Below the pieces are notes generated by a model. It had not been told where the DNA came from, ran no database searches, and worked only from the letters and a program-made list of their open reading frames with translations. The translations under genes and the position numbers were made by a program. From assembly GCF_008727925.1 (NCBI RefSeq), contig NZ_VTWT01000003.1, forward strand, positions 372,001-436,000: 64,000 nt of DNA. Direction: 5' to 3'. Shown piece by piece: positions 45,377 through 52,620 of the stretch; position 1 is the first letter of the stretch; every line of letters starts with the position of its first letter. The DNA comes from Adhaeribacter soli. Lineage in GTDB: Bacteria > Bacteroidota > Bacteroidia > Cytophagales > Hymenobacteraceae.

Positions 45377-45678
45377 AAAGGAATTAAACGGTACATTTTC
45401 AGCCGAAAAACCGGGACTTCAAGTTGAAATTGCAACAAGGACTTCCGGGCAGGGCTATTTCATTCTGGAGATTTTCCAAAACTTTCCCGGAACAACCGTT
45501 TAAGCACGCATATTGGATAAAGTCCCCCTTTGGAGGGGTAGGGGGAGGTTCACGCATTCCTGATAAAAAAAACAAATTCTGTAAAATCCTCCCTACCCCT
45601 TCTGTATCCGCCGGCTGTCTCCTGACCTAGGGTATACACATCTTTAAGTAGGGGAAACTATTAAATATTACGTACCTC

Positions 45679-45826
45679 CCGGCCTGTCCCCTGACAGGCC
45701 GGACTATCGCCGCTCCATTCAGGTAGCCCAACCCACCAGACATTTTACCTTTATTAACCGCATTATTGAAGCTTCTGCATAATACTCATTGCTGTAGTGC
45801 TTCCGGCCTGTCGGGGGACAGGCCGG
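45679..45826. repeat. Pair of CCGGCCTGTC palindromes (REPIN-like)
   Basis: CCGGCCTGTC-N4-GACAGGCCGG occurs at 45679-45702 (loop CCCT) and 45803-45826 (loop GGGG). Identical 10-bp stems with complementary-like loops suggest two arms of one composite element. Confidence 0.75.
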
Positions 45827-45829
45827 GGT

Positions 45830-45879
45830 AGAAGTAGCCTTTCTTGAGGCTATCGTCTCACTGAAGTTATAAACTTCAG
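45830..45879. repeat. Dispersed structured repeat (GAGGCTRTCG element), copy C (partial)
   Basis: CTTGAGGCTATCGTCTCACT and the TGAAGTT-ATA-AACTTCA hairpin match copy B; the similarity stops after AACTTCAGAT. Confidence 0.7.
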
Positions 45880-45889
45880 ATCATTAATA

Positions 45890-45922
45890 GGTTCAGGTTA
45901 CCGCTTCGCTCAAACCTGAACC
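45890..45922. repeat. Hairpin repeat with ACCGCTTCGC loop, copy 2
   Basis: GGTTCAGGTT pairs with AACCTGAACC around ACCGCTTCGCTCA. It is related to the hairpin at 25684-25716. Confidence 0.6.
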
Positions 45923-46004
45923 AGCTAACGTGAAAATGAATCTAAAGGGAGACTTTTCACCTGCCTGCGGAATGTCAGCAATAAGCGTCAGGGGGCAGAA
46001 AGCC

Positions 46005-47012
46005 TTAATGCGTACAGCCGTAGTGCCCGGAAAAATCGGCAGGAGGTAAGTAGGCTTCGGGGCGCACCGGAATTATTTTCTGCAGATCCTGCTTTTCTTC
46101 TTCTTTCATTTTCAGCAGCTCCTGTTCTGAAATTCCCGCCAGTTTGTTCAGGTCGGGCTGACCGGCATCTACCCAGCAGGTGTACCAGTAGCTGCCCACC
46201 AGGGCAATGGCGTAGCGCATCTGGCGTTCTACCTGGCCGTTCAGTTTGCGGTGGTAGTCTTCGCAAAAATCGCGGGAATAAACGCGGGTGTTTACGCCGC
46301 CGCGTTCCTCAAAACTGTATTTGCGGTCATCGTCGAACTCGGAGGTTACTTTTTTCTCGAAACTCAATACCGAATCTAAAGCTAAATGGGAACGGGTAAC
46401 GGCCGCCCAGGCGCGCAATTGCGGGTTTTGAATATAGGTGGCGCGGCCGACAAAGAAATCGTAATTGCCGGCTAATAATTCCGGCAGACGGCTTTCCCAG
46501 AGCGCATGAATGCCGCGCTGGCCGGTAAGCTGACCGTTGTAGTTTTCGGTGGTATGCAGGGGCACACAGGCATCGGCAATGTAGTGGCCCATTTCGCTCG
46601 AAAGGCGGAGAATGCGGTCGGTATCGCGGGCTTTAAAGGCCTCGGTGAGCTGGTACTTCATTAGGTTGACGTGCCAGGGCACAATGCCGTACGCCATTAA
46701 AGTATCTTCGGTGTAGCGGGCCACGGCCTCTTTCCAGTATCGAGGCATTTTATACAGCGCGCTGTCGCCGTACACATCAATGTCGATGTAATGCTTCGGG
46801 GCTTCGCCGGGAACCATGGTGCGGCGGCTGTCGGGCTTGGTAGAGGTTTCGGTAATGTAAACGATGTGCTTTTTATAGAACCCGATCATTTCCGGGGGCA
46901 GGGTAAACACTGCCAGCCTGTCGATGCGCTGGTGCGCCCAAAAACCCCAGGCCATACTTTTTTGGGGCAAAAGCATAGCGATTAAGAGCAGGAAAGATAC
47001 AAACCGTTTCAT
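46005..47012 (-). CDS. Secreted zinc-dependent phospholipase C / S1-P1 nuclease-like protein
   Basis: The start at 47012 gives a signal peptide (MKRFVSFLLLIAMLLPQKSM, then A) whose cleavage would expose WGFWAHQRID. An N-terminal Trp followed by WAH is the zinc-binding hallmark of this fold. Further His/Asp ligand candidates are HYIDIDVYGD, LSSEMGHYIADACVPLHTTENYNGQ and GIHALWESRLPE. The 335-residue mature-size protein fits Bacteroidota zinc-dependent phospholipase C family members. Whether it cleaves phospholipids or nucleic acid cannot be told from sequence. An upstream ATG (47027) is less suitable. Monocistronic. Confidence 0.85.
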   Translation of the reverse strand: MKRFVSFLLLIAMLLPQKSMAWGFWAHQRIDRLAVFTLPPEMIGFYKKHIVYITETSTKPDSRRTMVPGEAPKHYIDIDVYGDSALYKMPRYWKEAVARYTEDTLMAYGIVPWHVNLMKYQLTEAFKARDTDRILRLSSEMGHYIADACVPLHTTENYNGQLTGQRGIHALWESRLPELLAGNYDFFVGRATYIQNPQLRAWAAVTRSHLALDSVLSFEKKVTSEFDDDRKYSFEERGGVNTRVYSRDFCEDYHRKLNGQVERQMRYAIALVGSYWYTCWVDAGQPDLNKLAGISEQELLKMKEEEKQDLQKIIPVRPEAYLPPADFSGHYGCTH

Positions 47013-47602
47013 GCTGTTAAAATACAAAACATATTCTGAATTGTAAAGAGTAGTTCGGGGATTGGTTGATTTTTAGGGCTTTAATTGCTGCCGGCGGTTC
47101 GGGAATTGCCGAAGGCAGGCTGTATCAGCACCAACGTGTATTGCCCGGGCCAATGTTGAATTACTTTCGACGGCCGCGCTTTTGCAATGGTTTATTAGTG
47201 GCTCGTGAATCCTTACTGGACTGATGAGAGGCATTCTTAAGGGTTCAGTTAGGGCTCGCTGCACTTCTTTATCTGTTGCCTGATCCGTTAGATTTTGTTC
47301 ATTAAACTTACTTATTAATGTTGCGCAAGTTTTTTGAAGTCCCCCTCCAAAGGCAGGGCCATTTCATTCTAGAAAAAAACCTGTTTGCTCTTCCGGATTT
47401 ATAAATCCGGAAGTAACCTGATAGGGGTCTATTGACCCCAGTGTGCCATTTTAAAGCCTAAACACGGGGATTAATAAATCCCCGACAGGTGGTTTTCGGA
47501 TAAAAATATCCGAAAAAGCATTTCTTAGACCAGCAATTCTGAGAATGAAACGACCCTACCTCCAAAGGGGGACTTTTATCCTTAATGCGTGATGTCAGTT
47601 TC
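47013..47602. other. Intergenic stretch with a hairpin-bearing inverted-repeat element
   Basis: Between the phospholipase-like gene (transcribed away) and the Arr 3' end. The left 320 bases show nothing clear; the right 239 bases are the element at 47337-47575. Confidence 0.6.
47337..47575. repeat. 239-bp element with terminal inverted repeats and four internal hairpins
   Basis: Ends 47337-47370 (AAGTCCCCCT, GGCAGGGCCATTTCATTCT) and 47542-47575 are inverted with a few mismatches. Inside are four perfect hairpins: TTCCGGATTTA and its complement (47391-47412), GGGGTC-TATT-GACCCC (47424-47439), CGGGGATT-AATA-AATCCCCG (47465-47484) and TTTTCGGATA-AAAA-TATCCGAAAA (47493-47516). Between the last hairpin and the right end lies a TTAGACCAGC segment shared with the dispersed repeat copies A and B. 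Confidence 0.8.
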
Positions 47603-48049
47603 TTATTCATTTAAGGACTTAATGCCTTGTTCCTGCAGTTTGGCTAATCCGTCTTTCATGGCTTTTACCTTTTCGGGCGGGTGGGGCTGCCAGCTTATAA
47701 CTTCGCCAACTACTCTGAACGGATGTTGCGAACGGTAAGATCTGGTTGGGTTACCCGGAAATTTCTTGTCAGTCAGATCGGGGTCGTCTTCGATTGGCCC
47801 GGTCGGTTCTACTAAATAAATTCTTTCCCTTTCATCGCCAAAGGCCAGTTCAGCACCCCAGATAGCGGCATCCAGTGTGGCTGTAAGGAAGATATACCTT
47901 GCATTTTTTCTTTCCCCGTAGTTTGAGTTAAAACCGACTTCAATAATATCTCCGGGCTTTAAATCAGCCTTCGTGCCGTGAAAGTAAGTCTGGGCAAAAG
48001 GGGTAGGGCTTTGGCTATTCGATTTGCTCTCGGCTTGGTTCTTTTCCAT
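47603..48049 (-). CDS. arr: NAD(+)-rifampin ADP-ribosyltransferase Arr, copy 1
   Basis: Arr inactivates rifamycins by ADP-ribosylating the C23 hydroxyl, using NAD+. The 148-residue protein is full length. FAQTYFHGTKADLKPGD holds the NAD-binding His (residue 24), NARYIFLTATLDAAIWGAEL the Tyr (about 52), and EDDPDLTDKKFPGNPTRSYR the catalytic-region Asp. A Ser/Asn-rich N-terminus precedes it. It is about 93% identical to copy 2 at 55970-56416 (11 differences counted). It is the last gene of array 1; no attC-like site follows its stop. arr genes are well-known integron cassettes. Natural substrate in this organism is not shown. Confidence 0.93.
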   Translation of the reverse strand: MEKNQAESKSNSQSPTPFAQTYFHGTKADLKPGDIIEVGFNSNYGERKNARYIFLTATLDAAIWGAELAFGDERERIYLVEPTGPIEDDPDLTDKKFPGNPTRSYRSQHPFRVVGEVISWQPHPPEKVKAMKDGLAKLQEQGIKSLNE

Positions 48050-48108
48050 TGGCGAAATTTAGGATGAATGGTTTTTCGGTTTTGTGGGTGGTTTGTTGTG
48101 TGGTAATT

Positions 48109-48162
48109 GTTAACGGACTGGGCTATGCGATGGCGAAGCTGACGTATAGGTGTGGTTAGCAC
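48109..48162 (-). repeat. attC-like site a (array 1, between the lipoprotein gene and arr)
   Basis: On the minus strand GTGCTAAC opens and CCGTTAAC closes the site, with imperfect CTATRCG arms around AGCTTCGCC. The half next to arr (AGCCCAGTC) is shared with the corresponding site in array 2. Confidence 0.6.
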
Positions 48163-48187
48163 TATTTATTTTTAATCTCCATAATAT

Positions 48188-49102
48188 TTATTGAGTTCGA
48201 ATAAAAGTAATCTCCCCTGTTTTTGAAACATTTACAGTATAATAATTTAAAGTCATTGTATCAATTTCAAACCCTCCAAATTCATAAATTAGAATTTGAC
48301 CATCAGGTTTTATGTAAAAAAATCTTGAAATCCAAGAATAGTCAGCCTCACGTTCTAAATACACATTTAAAACTTTGGCTTCTCTTGTTTTAGGATCAAC
48401 AAATACTAAATTTCCGACTCCAGTAAAGATTACTACAGACTCTTCTCCCTTATATTTGTAATTATTGAAAGGGTTATCGGAAAAATAATAACATTCATAT
48501 GGGCCTATATTTGGAAGCCGCAGCTTATAATTATTATGAGTGTTTAGAATAGATGTGTATAATTCTAGATGCCATGAATATGGCAATTGTAAATATGCCA
48601 GTTTAGATATCTTGGGCGGAGTAATAACGACTTTACTATTAGCAACTTTCTGATAGTAGTCCCTAACTTTATCTAATAAGTCTCCATTAGGGTTAGGCAC
48701 ATTTGGTTTCTCATGCGGAAATTCCCAACCAGATGGGAATTTATAAGTAACTAAAATTTTTGAACCATAAGGAAAGCCGGCATTAATGGATTTACCACCA
48801 GTTGCATTTTTAAAGCTGCTGGAATCTTTAATTATATTAATAACCTGCAATACATACTTCTTCCCAATAGTTATAGTGTCCCTAGCATTCTTAGGCCATT
48901 CCCTTATCTCTTCATTATTATTTCCAAGGCTGTCAATTTTCTCCTGAGTTGACTTAAGATTTGTTATCGATTTATTATTTTCTTCCGGCAGCTTTTTTAA
49001 CTCTGAGACGCTATCAGATTTTCCTTCTTTTTTAGTTTCAGATGAATTACAACCTAAAACTGGAAGAATAACTAAACCAATAAAGGACCAAATTTTCATC
49101 AA
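48188..49102 (-). CDS. Hypothetical lipoprotein, cassette gene of array 1
   Basis: The 304-residue protein has a lipoprotein signal (MMKIWSFIGLVILPVLGC, Cys 18) and a Ser/Lys/Glu-rich linker to about residue 60. A mixed beta domain follows with regularly spaced aromatic strands (LAYLQLPYSWHLELYTSILN, ESVVIFTGVGNLVFVDPKTR). No family is recognised. It is AT-rich compared with the core genes, and is flanked on both sides by attC-like sites with its start 26 bases from the upstream site. It is likely a mobile cassette gene anchored to a membrane. Confidence 0.75.
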   Translation of the reverse strand: MMKIWSFIGLVILPVLGCNSSETKKEGKSDSVSELKKLPEENNKSITNLKSTQEKIDSLGNNNEEIREWPKNARDTITIGKKYVLQVINIIKDSSSFKNATGGKSINAGFPYGSKILVTYKFPSGWEFPHEKPNVPNPNGDLLDKVRDYYQKVANSKVVITPPKISKLAYLQLPYSWHLELYTSILNTHNNYKLRLPNIGPYECYYFSDNPFNNYKYKGEESVVIFTGVGNLVFVDPKTREAKVLNVYLEREADYSWISRFFYIKPDGQILIYEFGGFEIDTMTLNYYTVNVSKTGEITFIRTQ

Positions 49103-49127
49103 CTTAGCTTTCTTATAATTTAATTTA

Positions 49128-49180
49128 CCCCAACGGCTGGGCTAAAAAGCGTTTTAATGATTTTTAGCTTTTGTTGTGGG
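49128..49180 (-). repeat. attC-like site b (array 1)
   Basis: Minus strand: CCCACAAC at the gene-3' side, GTTGGGG at the next-gene side. Arms GCTAAAAA and TTTTTAGC pair perfectly. The 26-base core from GCTAAAAAGCGTTTTAATGA onward is identical to site j in array 2. Confidence 0.75.
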
Positions 49181-49188
49181 AAGCCATT

Positions 49189-49659
49189 TTAAACTATTAT
49201 TCCAGCATTCTTAAATTCAGCTTCCACTTTTTTTATTACTTCCTCAACTACCTTTGTTTCTACACTTTCTTGTTGAACTTCTTTAGAGTAGGATTTTAAA
49301 TCATTGAAGAAACTGTCTTGTTCTAATTTCCAAAGAAGGTAAGTTCTATTTTCTCTCTGGTAACTAAAAATCACGAAGTCGTCTATAAAAGTTGTTGAGG
49401 AAACTCGGTGAACCCAATCCTCGCTTTTCTTTAACCTTTCAAAAAGCTGGTTTTTATTTAATTCAGCAATTCCATTATTTAAAATTGGCTTTTTAAATTC
49501 ATATAGGGTTCTAAGTAGGTAGCCATTCAAGTAAATCAAATCTTCGCTTGTACCTATGAATTTTCCCCTAACCCATATTTTACCAAAGCCCATTTCTTTG
49601 GGGTAATTTTCTGCAAAGCTAAACTCAACAGCGAAGTTATTTATATCACCTATTATCAT
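49189..49659 (-). CDS. Imm42-like small protein, cassette gene of array 1
   Basis: The 156-residue protein begins MIIGDINNFAVEFSF and continues with FGKIWVRGKFIGTSEDLIYL. This resembles the start of Imm42 immunity proteins (MxIGDxxxFA, then G-x-IW-x-G-x-x-IG). The rest alternates strands and helices and ends in a long charged helix. Immunity proteins neutralise polymorphic toxins; no toxin gene is present, which fits a solitary cassette gene. The assignment rests on the N-terminal pattern and is moderate. Confidence 0.6.
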   Translation of the reverse strand: MIIGDINNFAVEFSFAENYPKEMGFGKIWVRGKFIGTSEDLIYLNGYLLRTLYEFKKPILNNGIAELNKNQLFERLKKSEDWVHRVSSTTFIDDFVIFSYQRENRTYLLWKLEQDSFFNDLKSYSKEVQQESVETKVVEEVIKKVEAEFKNAGIIV

Positions 49660-49670
49660 TCATTACTTTG

Positions 49671-49723
49671 GGTTACCGGTTAGGCTATGCGGCGGCGAAG
49701 CTGCCGTATAGGTGGGGTTAGCA
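49671..49723 (-). repeat. attC-like site c (array 1)
   Basis: Minus strand: TGCTAACCCC opens; the closing box is degenerate (GGTAACC). Arms CTATGCGGC and GCCGTATAG pair with one wobble around GGCGAAGCT. Same GCTTCGCC-type centre as site a. Confidence 0.65.
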
Positions 49724-49735
49724 AAAGTAATTCTT

Positions 49736-50386
49736 TTACTTTCTGGAATTTTCTTCATTGTGATTTATGGTTTCACGTAGCTTTCCGTTTTGATCATAAT
49801 ATTTCCAAGTCCCTATCTTCTTTCCCTCTTTCCAAATTCCTTCATCTTTCTTATTACCATTCTCATAAAAACCTACTGATTCACCATCTTCAAGTCCGTT
49901 TTGCCAATAAGTTTTATCTTTAAGTGAGCCACTTTCATACCAGGAAGCCCATTCTCCGTCTTGCAAGTTCTCAACCACGGTTCCTTCAGCCTTCTTATTA
50001 CCATTCTGATAATAAAAAATGGCCAGGCCATTTCTTTTTCCATTCTTGAAATTGGCAATTTGGTTTAGTTTTCCATTTGGGAAATAATGTCGGCTTTCGC
50101 CTTCAGCTATTCCATCTATATGAAATTGTTCTCCCTCTTTTACACCAGTATCATAATATTCGACTGATTTTCCATTCTGTAAACCATTTTTGAATTTACA
50201 TTGGAATTTAATCTTTCCATTTTTATGATAATAAGTAGCAGTACCTTCTAAATTACCATTTACAGTAAATGCTTCAGACTCTAATTCTCCTGTTTCATAA
50301 TGCTGAACTACTTTTTCAGGTTTGGATTGAGCATTACAACTGTTCAAGGAAATAAAGAAAAGGAGTATGGTAAAGAGTTTCATCAA
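49736..50386 (-). CDS. MORN-variant repeat lipoprotein (YwqK-type), cassette gene of array 1
   Basis: The 216-residue protein has a lipoprotein-type signal (Cys near residue 17, LFFISLNSCNAQ). It is followed by about eight MORN_2-like repeats of roughly 22 residues with the pattern YYxNGKxKxxxxFKNGxxxG (for example FYYQNGNKKAEGTV and FYENGNKKDEGIWKEGK). Proteins of this type are annotated as YwqK-family antitoxins in toxin-antitoxin contexts, but a toxin partner is not adjacent. It is probably anchored in the envelope and presents a repeat sheet. Flanked by attC-like sites c and d. Confidence 0.85.
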   Translation of the reverse strand: MMKLFTILLFFISLNSCNAQSKPEKVVQHYETGELESEAFTVNGNLEGTATYYHKNGKIKFQCKFKNGLQNGKSVEYYDTGVKEGEQFHIDGIAEGESRHYFPNGKLNQIANFKNGKRNGLAIFYYQNGNKKAEGTVVENLQDGEWASWYESGSLKDKTYWQNGLEDGESVGFYENGNKKDEGIWKEGKKIGTWKYYDQNGKLRETINHNEENSRK

Positions 50387-50403
50387 ATTTTTAATTTTTA
50401 TTT

Positions 50404-50429
50404 GGGCTAAAGCCTATACCTTGTTAGCC
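50404..50429 (-). repeat. attC-like site d (array 1, short or truncated)
   Basis: Minus strand: GGCTAAC followed by AAGGTATAGG and TTTAGCCC. Only a 6-bp GGCTAA/TTAGCC pairing remains, so the site looks like a remnant or a minimal form. Confidence 0.4.
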
Positions 50430-50437
50430 TATAGTTT

Positions 50438-50953
50438 TTATTTTTTACTTTGTTCTAAATATTCGTCAAAGGTTGAATAATCAGCAACCACGTTTCCTGC
50501 AGAATCAATTCCTAGATAGTGATTAGGTTTGTTTCTCATTTCTGCAATCAAACTTTCTTTTAAATTAAACTTCTTTAATATTTTCTTTACGTTTTCAATT
50601 TGGTTTGAATCCTTAATGATTGCTAAAGTTACTTCACCATCATCGTGGCTTCCTATTTCAATTCCATTTTCTAATACCAAGTCTAAATTGTGGATATAGT
50701 AATCAGGATGATTTAAGAAAAAGTCATTAAAATGAGCAAGCTTTTTAAAATCAATTATTTGAGAATCGGTTAAGTAATTATCCTGTTGGTCGTAAGCTTC
50801 AATTTCTATTTTTTCAATTTCAAATTCTGCTTCTAAAAGAGTCGTTGCTTGAAGAGAAGACATTTCCATAAAGTAATATCTTTCTTTACCTTCTTCTGAA
50901 TTACCGAAGTGTACTAACTGAATTGTCAAATATTCATCCTCTTCTAAATTCAT
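50438..50953 (-). CDS. Hypothetical acidic protein, cassette gene of array 1
   Basis: The 171-residue, strongly acidic cytoplasmic protein begins with MNLEEDEYLTIQLVHFGNSE. It has a helix/strand mixture (AYDQQDNYLTDSQIIDFKK) and a C-terminal HYLGIDSAGNVVADYSTFDE segment. No family is recognised. It has no signal peptide. It lies between sites d and e, AT-rich, with its start 14 bases from the closing box of site e. Confidence 0.7.
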   Translation of the reverse strand: MNLEEDEYLTIQLVHFGNSEEGKERYYFMEMSSLQATTLLEAEFEIEKIEIEAYDQQDNYLTDSQIIDFKKLAHFNDFFLNHPDYYIHNLDLVLENGIEIGSHDDGEVTLAIIKDSNQIENVKKILKKFNLKESLIAEMRNKPNHYLGIDSAGNVVADYSTFDEYLEQSKK

Positions 50954-50966
50954 TATTTCAAATTAT

Positions 50967-51032
50967 GGCTAACGTTTAGTATAAAAAGTGAACGAGGCGA
51001 AGCCGAAGTTTAATTTTTATACCTTGTTGGGC
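50967..51032 (-). repeat. attC-like site e (array 1, best formed)
   Basis: Minus strand: GCCCAAC (exact RYYYAAC) opens, GTTAGCC closes just before the next start. Arms GTATAAAAA and TTTTTATAC pair perfectly; inner GTGAACGAGGC-GAA-GCCGAAGTT pairs imperfectly. The 66-bp size is in the range of classical attC sites. Confidence 0.8.
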
Positions 51033-51044
51033 AACGATTTTCTT

Positions 51045-51476
51045 TTATTTTTCCTTTTCGATGATTTTAAGAAGCCTTTCAAGTTCTTCTCCTTTCTGTT
51101 TTGCTTTTTCTATCCCTTCAAGAATTATCTTTTTAGCTTCCTGATTGTTGTCCATAATCGCATATTCAAAATGAGCCAACTCAAGATAATTGTCTATATT
51201 GAATTTTTGTAGTTCTATAAGGCTACCAAGAAGCTCTCTTACATCTTGCAAATCGAATTGGCTGAAAACTGCTTCATCGTTTAACAGTAGTAGCACACTT
51301 GAAAAGTCGGTTCCCAATCCAGCGTTGAAGTCCCACTTTTGGAGTAAGTCAACATATCTTAAAGCTATTTTATCAATCACATCATTGGAATAGTCGCGAC
51401 CTCCTTCTTCGTCAAGGAAGTTTAGCATTTCTTTATTCCTGTTAATGATTCGAGTAATAACTTCTTTTATTGTCAT
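51045..51476 (-). CDS. Hypothetical helical protein, cassette gene of array 1
   Basis: The 143-residue protein is predicted almost wholly helical (TIKEVITRIINRNKEMLNFL, LELAHFEYAIMDNNQEAKK, EGIEKAKQKGEELERLLKII). The tail has a TPR/helical-repeat look, with A-x-x-x-Y and Gly-Ile/Glu turns. No family is recognised. Start MTIKEV lies 18 bases from the closing box of site f. AT-rich and flanked by attC-like sites. Confidence 0.7.
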   Translation of the reverse strand: MTIKEVITRIINRNKEMLNFLDEEGGRDYSNDVIDKIALRYVDLLQKWDFNAGLGTDFSSVLLLLNDEAVFSQFDLQDVRELLGSLIELQKFNIDNYLELAHFEYAIMDNNQEAKKIILEGIEKAKQKGEELERLLKIIEKEK

Positions 51477-51493
51477 TTCATTTTTTAAATGCT

Positions 51494-51626
51494 GCCCAAT
51501 GTTTAGTATAAAAATACTGGTGGATTTAATGCCACAAGCTTTTAAATTTTGACCAAAAGCTTAGCGTTGTTTTGCTGTTTAAATCCGCAGTATCACCGCC
51601 ATAATTTTTATGCATTGTTGTAGGGC
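51494..51626 (-). repeat. attC-like site f (array 1, long form overlapping a gene end)
   Basis: Minus strand: CCCTACAAC opens and ATTGGGC closes, 133 bp apart. Arms ATAAAAAT and GGATTTAA pair with complementary blocks on the other side, with offsets. The right part overlaps the last 34 codons of the 51526-52296 gene. Confidence 0.65.
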
Positions 51627-52296
51627 GTTTTTCTTCATTTAAGATTTTCAGATTACTTTCCTTAACAGACCAGCCTGATTTATTATCACTTTCGACTTCC
51701 GTCCACACGGTTGACTTTCTTTCTTCTTCCGTTCGCAAATCTTCATATTCGTAATGGCCGATTTCATCAGTTTTTCCTGATAATATGATTTTGCCATTTT
51801 CAATCCAAGTAATTGCTCTTTCAATGTCAGACTGTAACTGTGGATAGAAGCTCCCTATCAGTTCTAGCTTTTCTGTTTCTGATATTTCTTCCCATGTTTC
51901 AGCTTTATAGTTGCTGGGCGGAACTTCAACAGTCAAGCCATAACCTAACCCTAAGTCATTCAGAAAAGCGTATCCCTTGCAATATAGGTCGTAGAATTGT
52001 CTAAGGATATCTGGTAGCTTTTCGTCTTTATTTTTGGCGGCATATAGGAGATTGAGCATTCTCCATTTCTCGTATTCTGCAAGATCGATGTACCTGTCTG
52101 TAAGCAGATTTACAAGTTCATACTTTGCACCGTTCTTTTTGTAGTTAAAAGAAATCAGCTCAAGGTATTCGTCTTCTGACAAAATGGTTTCTATTTCCTT
52201 GTCTGAATATACCCAAGACTCAAATTCTTCCAAGGCGACCGTTCCAAAAATGGTGTCGTAGAACTTTTCTTCTATATGCCTTGGAAGCTTTTTCAT
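51526..52296 (-). CDS. Hypothetical protein, first cassette gene of array 1
   Basis: The 256-residue cytoplasmic protein begins MKKLPRHIEEKFYDTIFGTV and has an acidic, mainly helical N-terminal half (ILSEDEYLELISFNYKK, YIDLAEYEKWRMLNLLYAAK) and a charged C-terminal half. I do not recognise a family; the pattern of short acidic helices would fit an immunity-type protein but does not prove it. Its final residues (KNYGGDTADLNSKTTLSF) are read from the attC-like site f, so the native C-terminus may have been altered when the cassette was assembled. It is the gene nearest the shared leader. Confidence 0.7.
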   Translation of the reverse strand: MKKLPRHIEEKFYDTIFGTVALEEFESWVYSDKEIETILSEDEYLELISFNYKKNGAKYELVNLLTDRYIDLAEYEKWRMLNLLYAAKNKDEKLPDILRQFYDLYCKGYAFLNDLGLGYGLTVEVPPSNYKAETWEEISETEKLELIGSFYPQLQSDIERAITWIENGKIILSGKTDEIGHYEYEDLRTEEERKSTVWTEVESDNKSGWSVKESNLKILNEEKRPTTMHKNYGGDTADLNSKTTLSFWSKFKSLWH

Positions 52297-52620
52297 ATTT
52301 TAAATGGCCTACAACTACTGTATAAACAACACTACTACGTTTATCCCACCACCGTTAGTCGGATAAACGTATGTTTTTAGCAAATATAACAGAATGTTGG
52401 CAGGCGTAAGTAGTTAAAGGAAATGGATTTCGATCTAAGCTTTTCTGACCTGCTTTACGGCAGCAATAACCACCTTCCGTTTACCCCGGTAGCAGACTTC
52501 TGAGTTAATTCAGCTGGTCGTTGTAGTTCGGTTTGTGCTCAAAAACAGGGTTGTTTTGTTCAATGCCGGCTTGAATATTACTATCTGATTTAGAAAAATA
52601 AAAAACTAAGTGCAGCTGAT
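52297..52620. other. Stretch between array 1 and the paralogue pair
   Basis: It contains the 118-bp leader. The remaining bases (52427-52620) hold no gene or repeat that I can see. Confidence 0.55.
52309..52426 (-). promoter_or_regulatory. Leader of array 1 (118-bp direct repeat, copy 1)
   Basis: About 93% identical to 58581-58698 (8 to 9 changes). Read on the minus strand it has a TATATTTG box (52381-52388), an 11-bp-stem hairpin TACGTTTATCC/GGATAAACGTA (52336-52346 with 52361-52371), and GTTGTAG (52309-52315), the closing box of an attC- or attI-like site, 13 bases before the first start codon. It looks like a promoter plus recombination site for the array. Confidence 0.7.

Larger units (their letters stand above)
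45377..46004. other. Repeat-dense intergenic stretch
   Basis: No gene. Contents in order: AAGTCCCCCTTTGGAGG end-like sequence (45516-45532) with a facing CCTCCCTACCCCT (about 45588), two identical-stem palindromes (45679-45702 and 45803-45826), copy C of the GAGGCTRTCG element (45830-45879), and a hairpin at 45890-45922. Confidence 0.65.

Noticed and set aside
45424-45630. 68-codon plus-strand frame after the potassium uptake genes
   Set aside because: It lies within repeat sequence (AAGTCCCCCTTTGGAGG and its facing copy) and is not protein-like.
47073-47264. 63-codon frame between the phospholipase-like gene and the hairpin element
   Set aside because: No signal, family or composition support; surrounded by non-coding repeats.
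48050-48187. Classical class 1 integron attC identity for site a
   Set aside because: The closing GTTAAC box and the opening GTGCTAAC box only approximate the consensus; I keep it as attC-like, not as a member of a known attC type.
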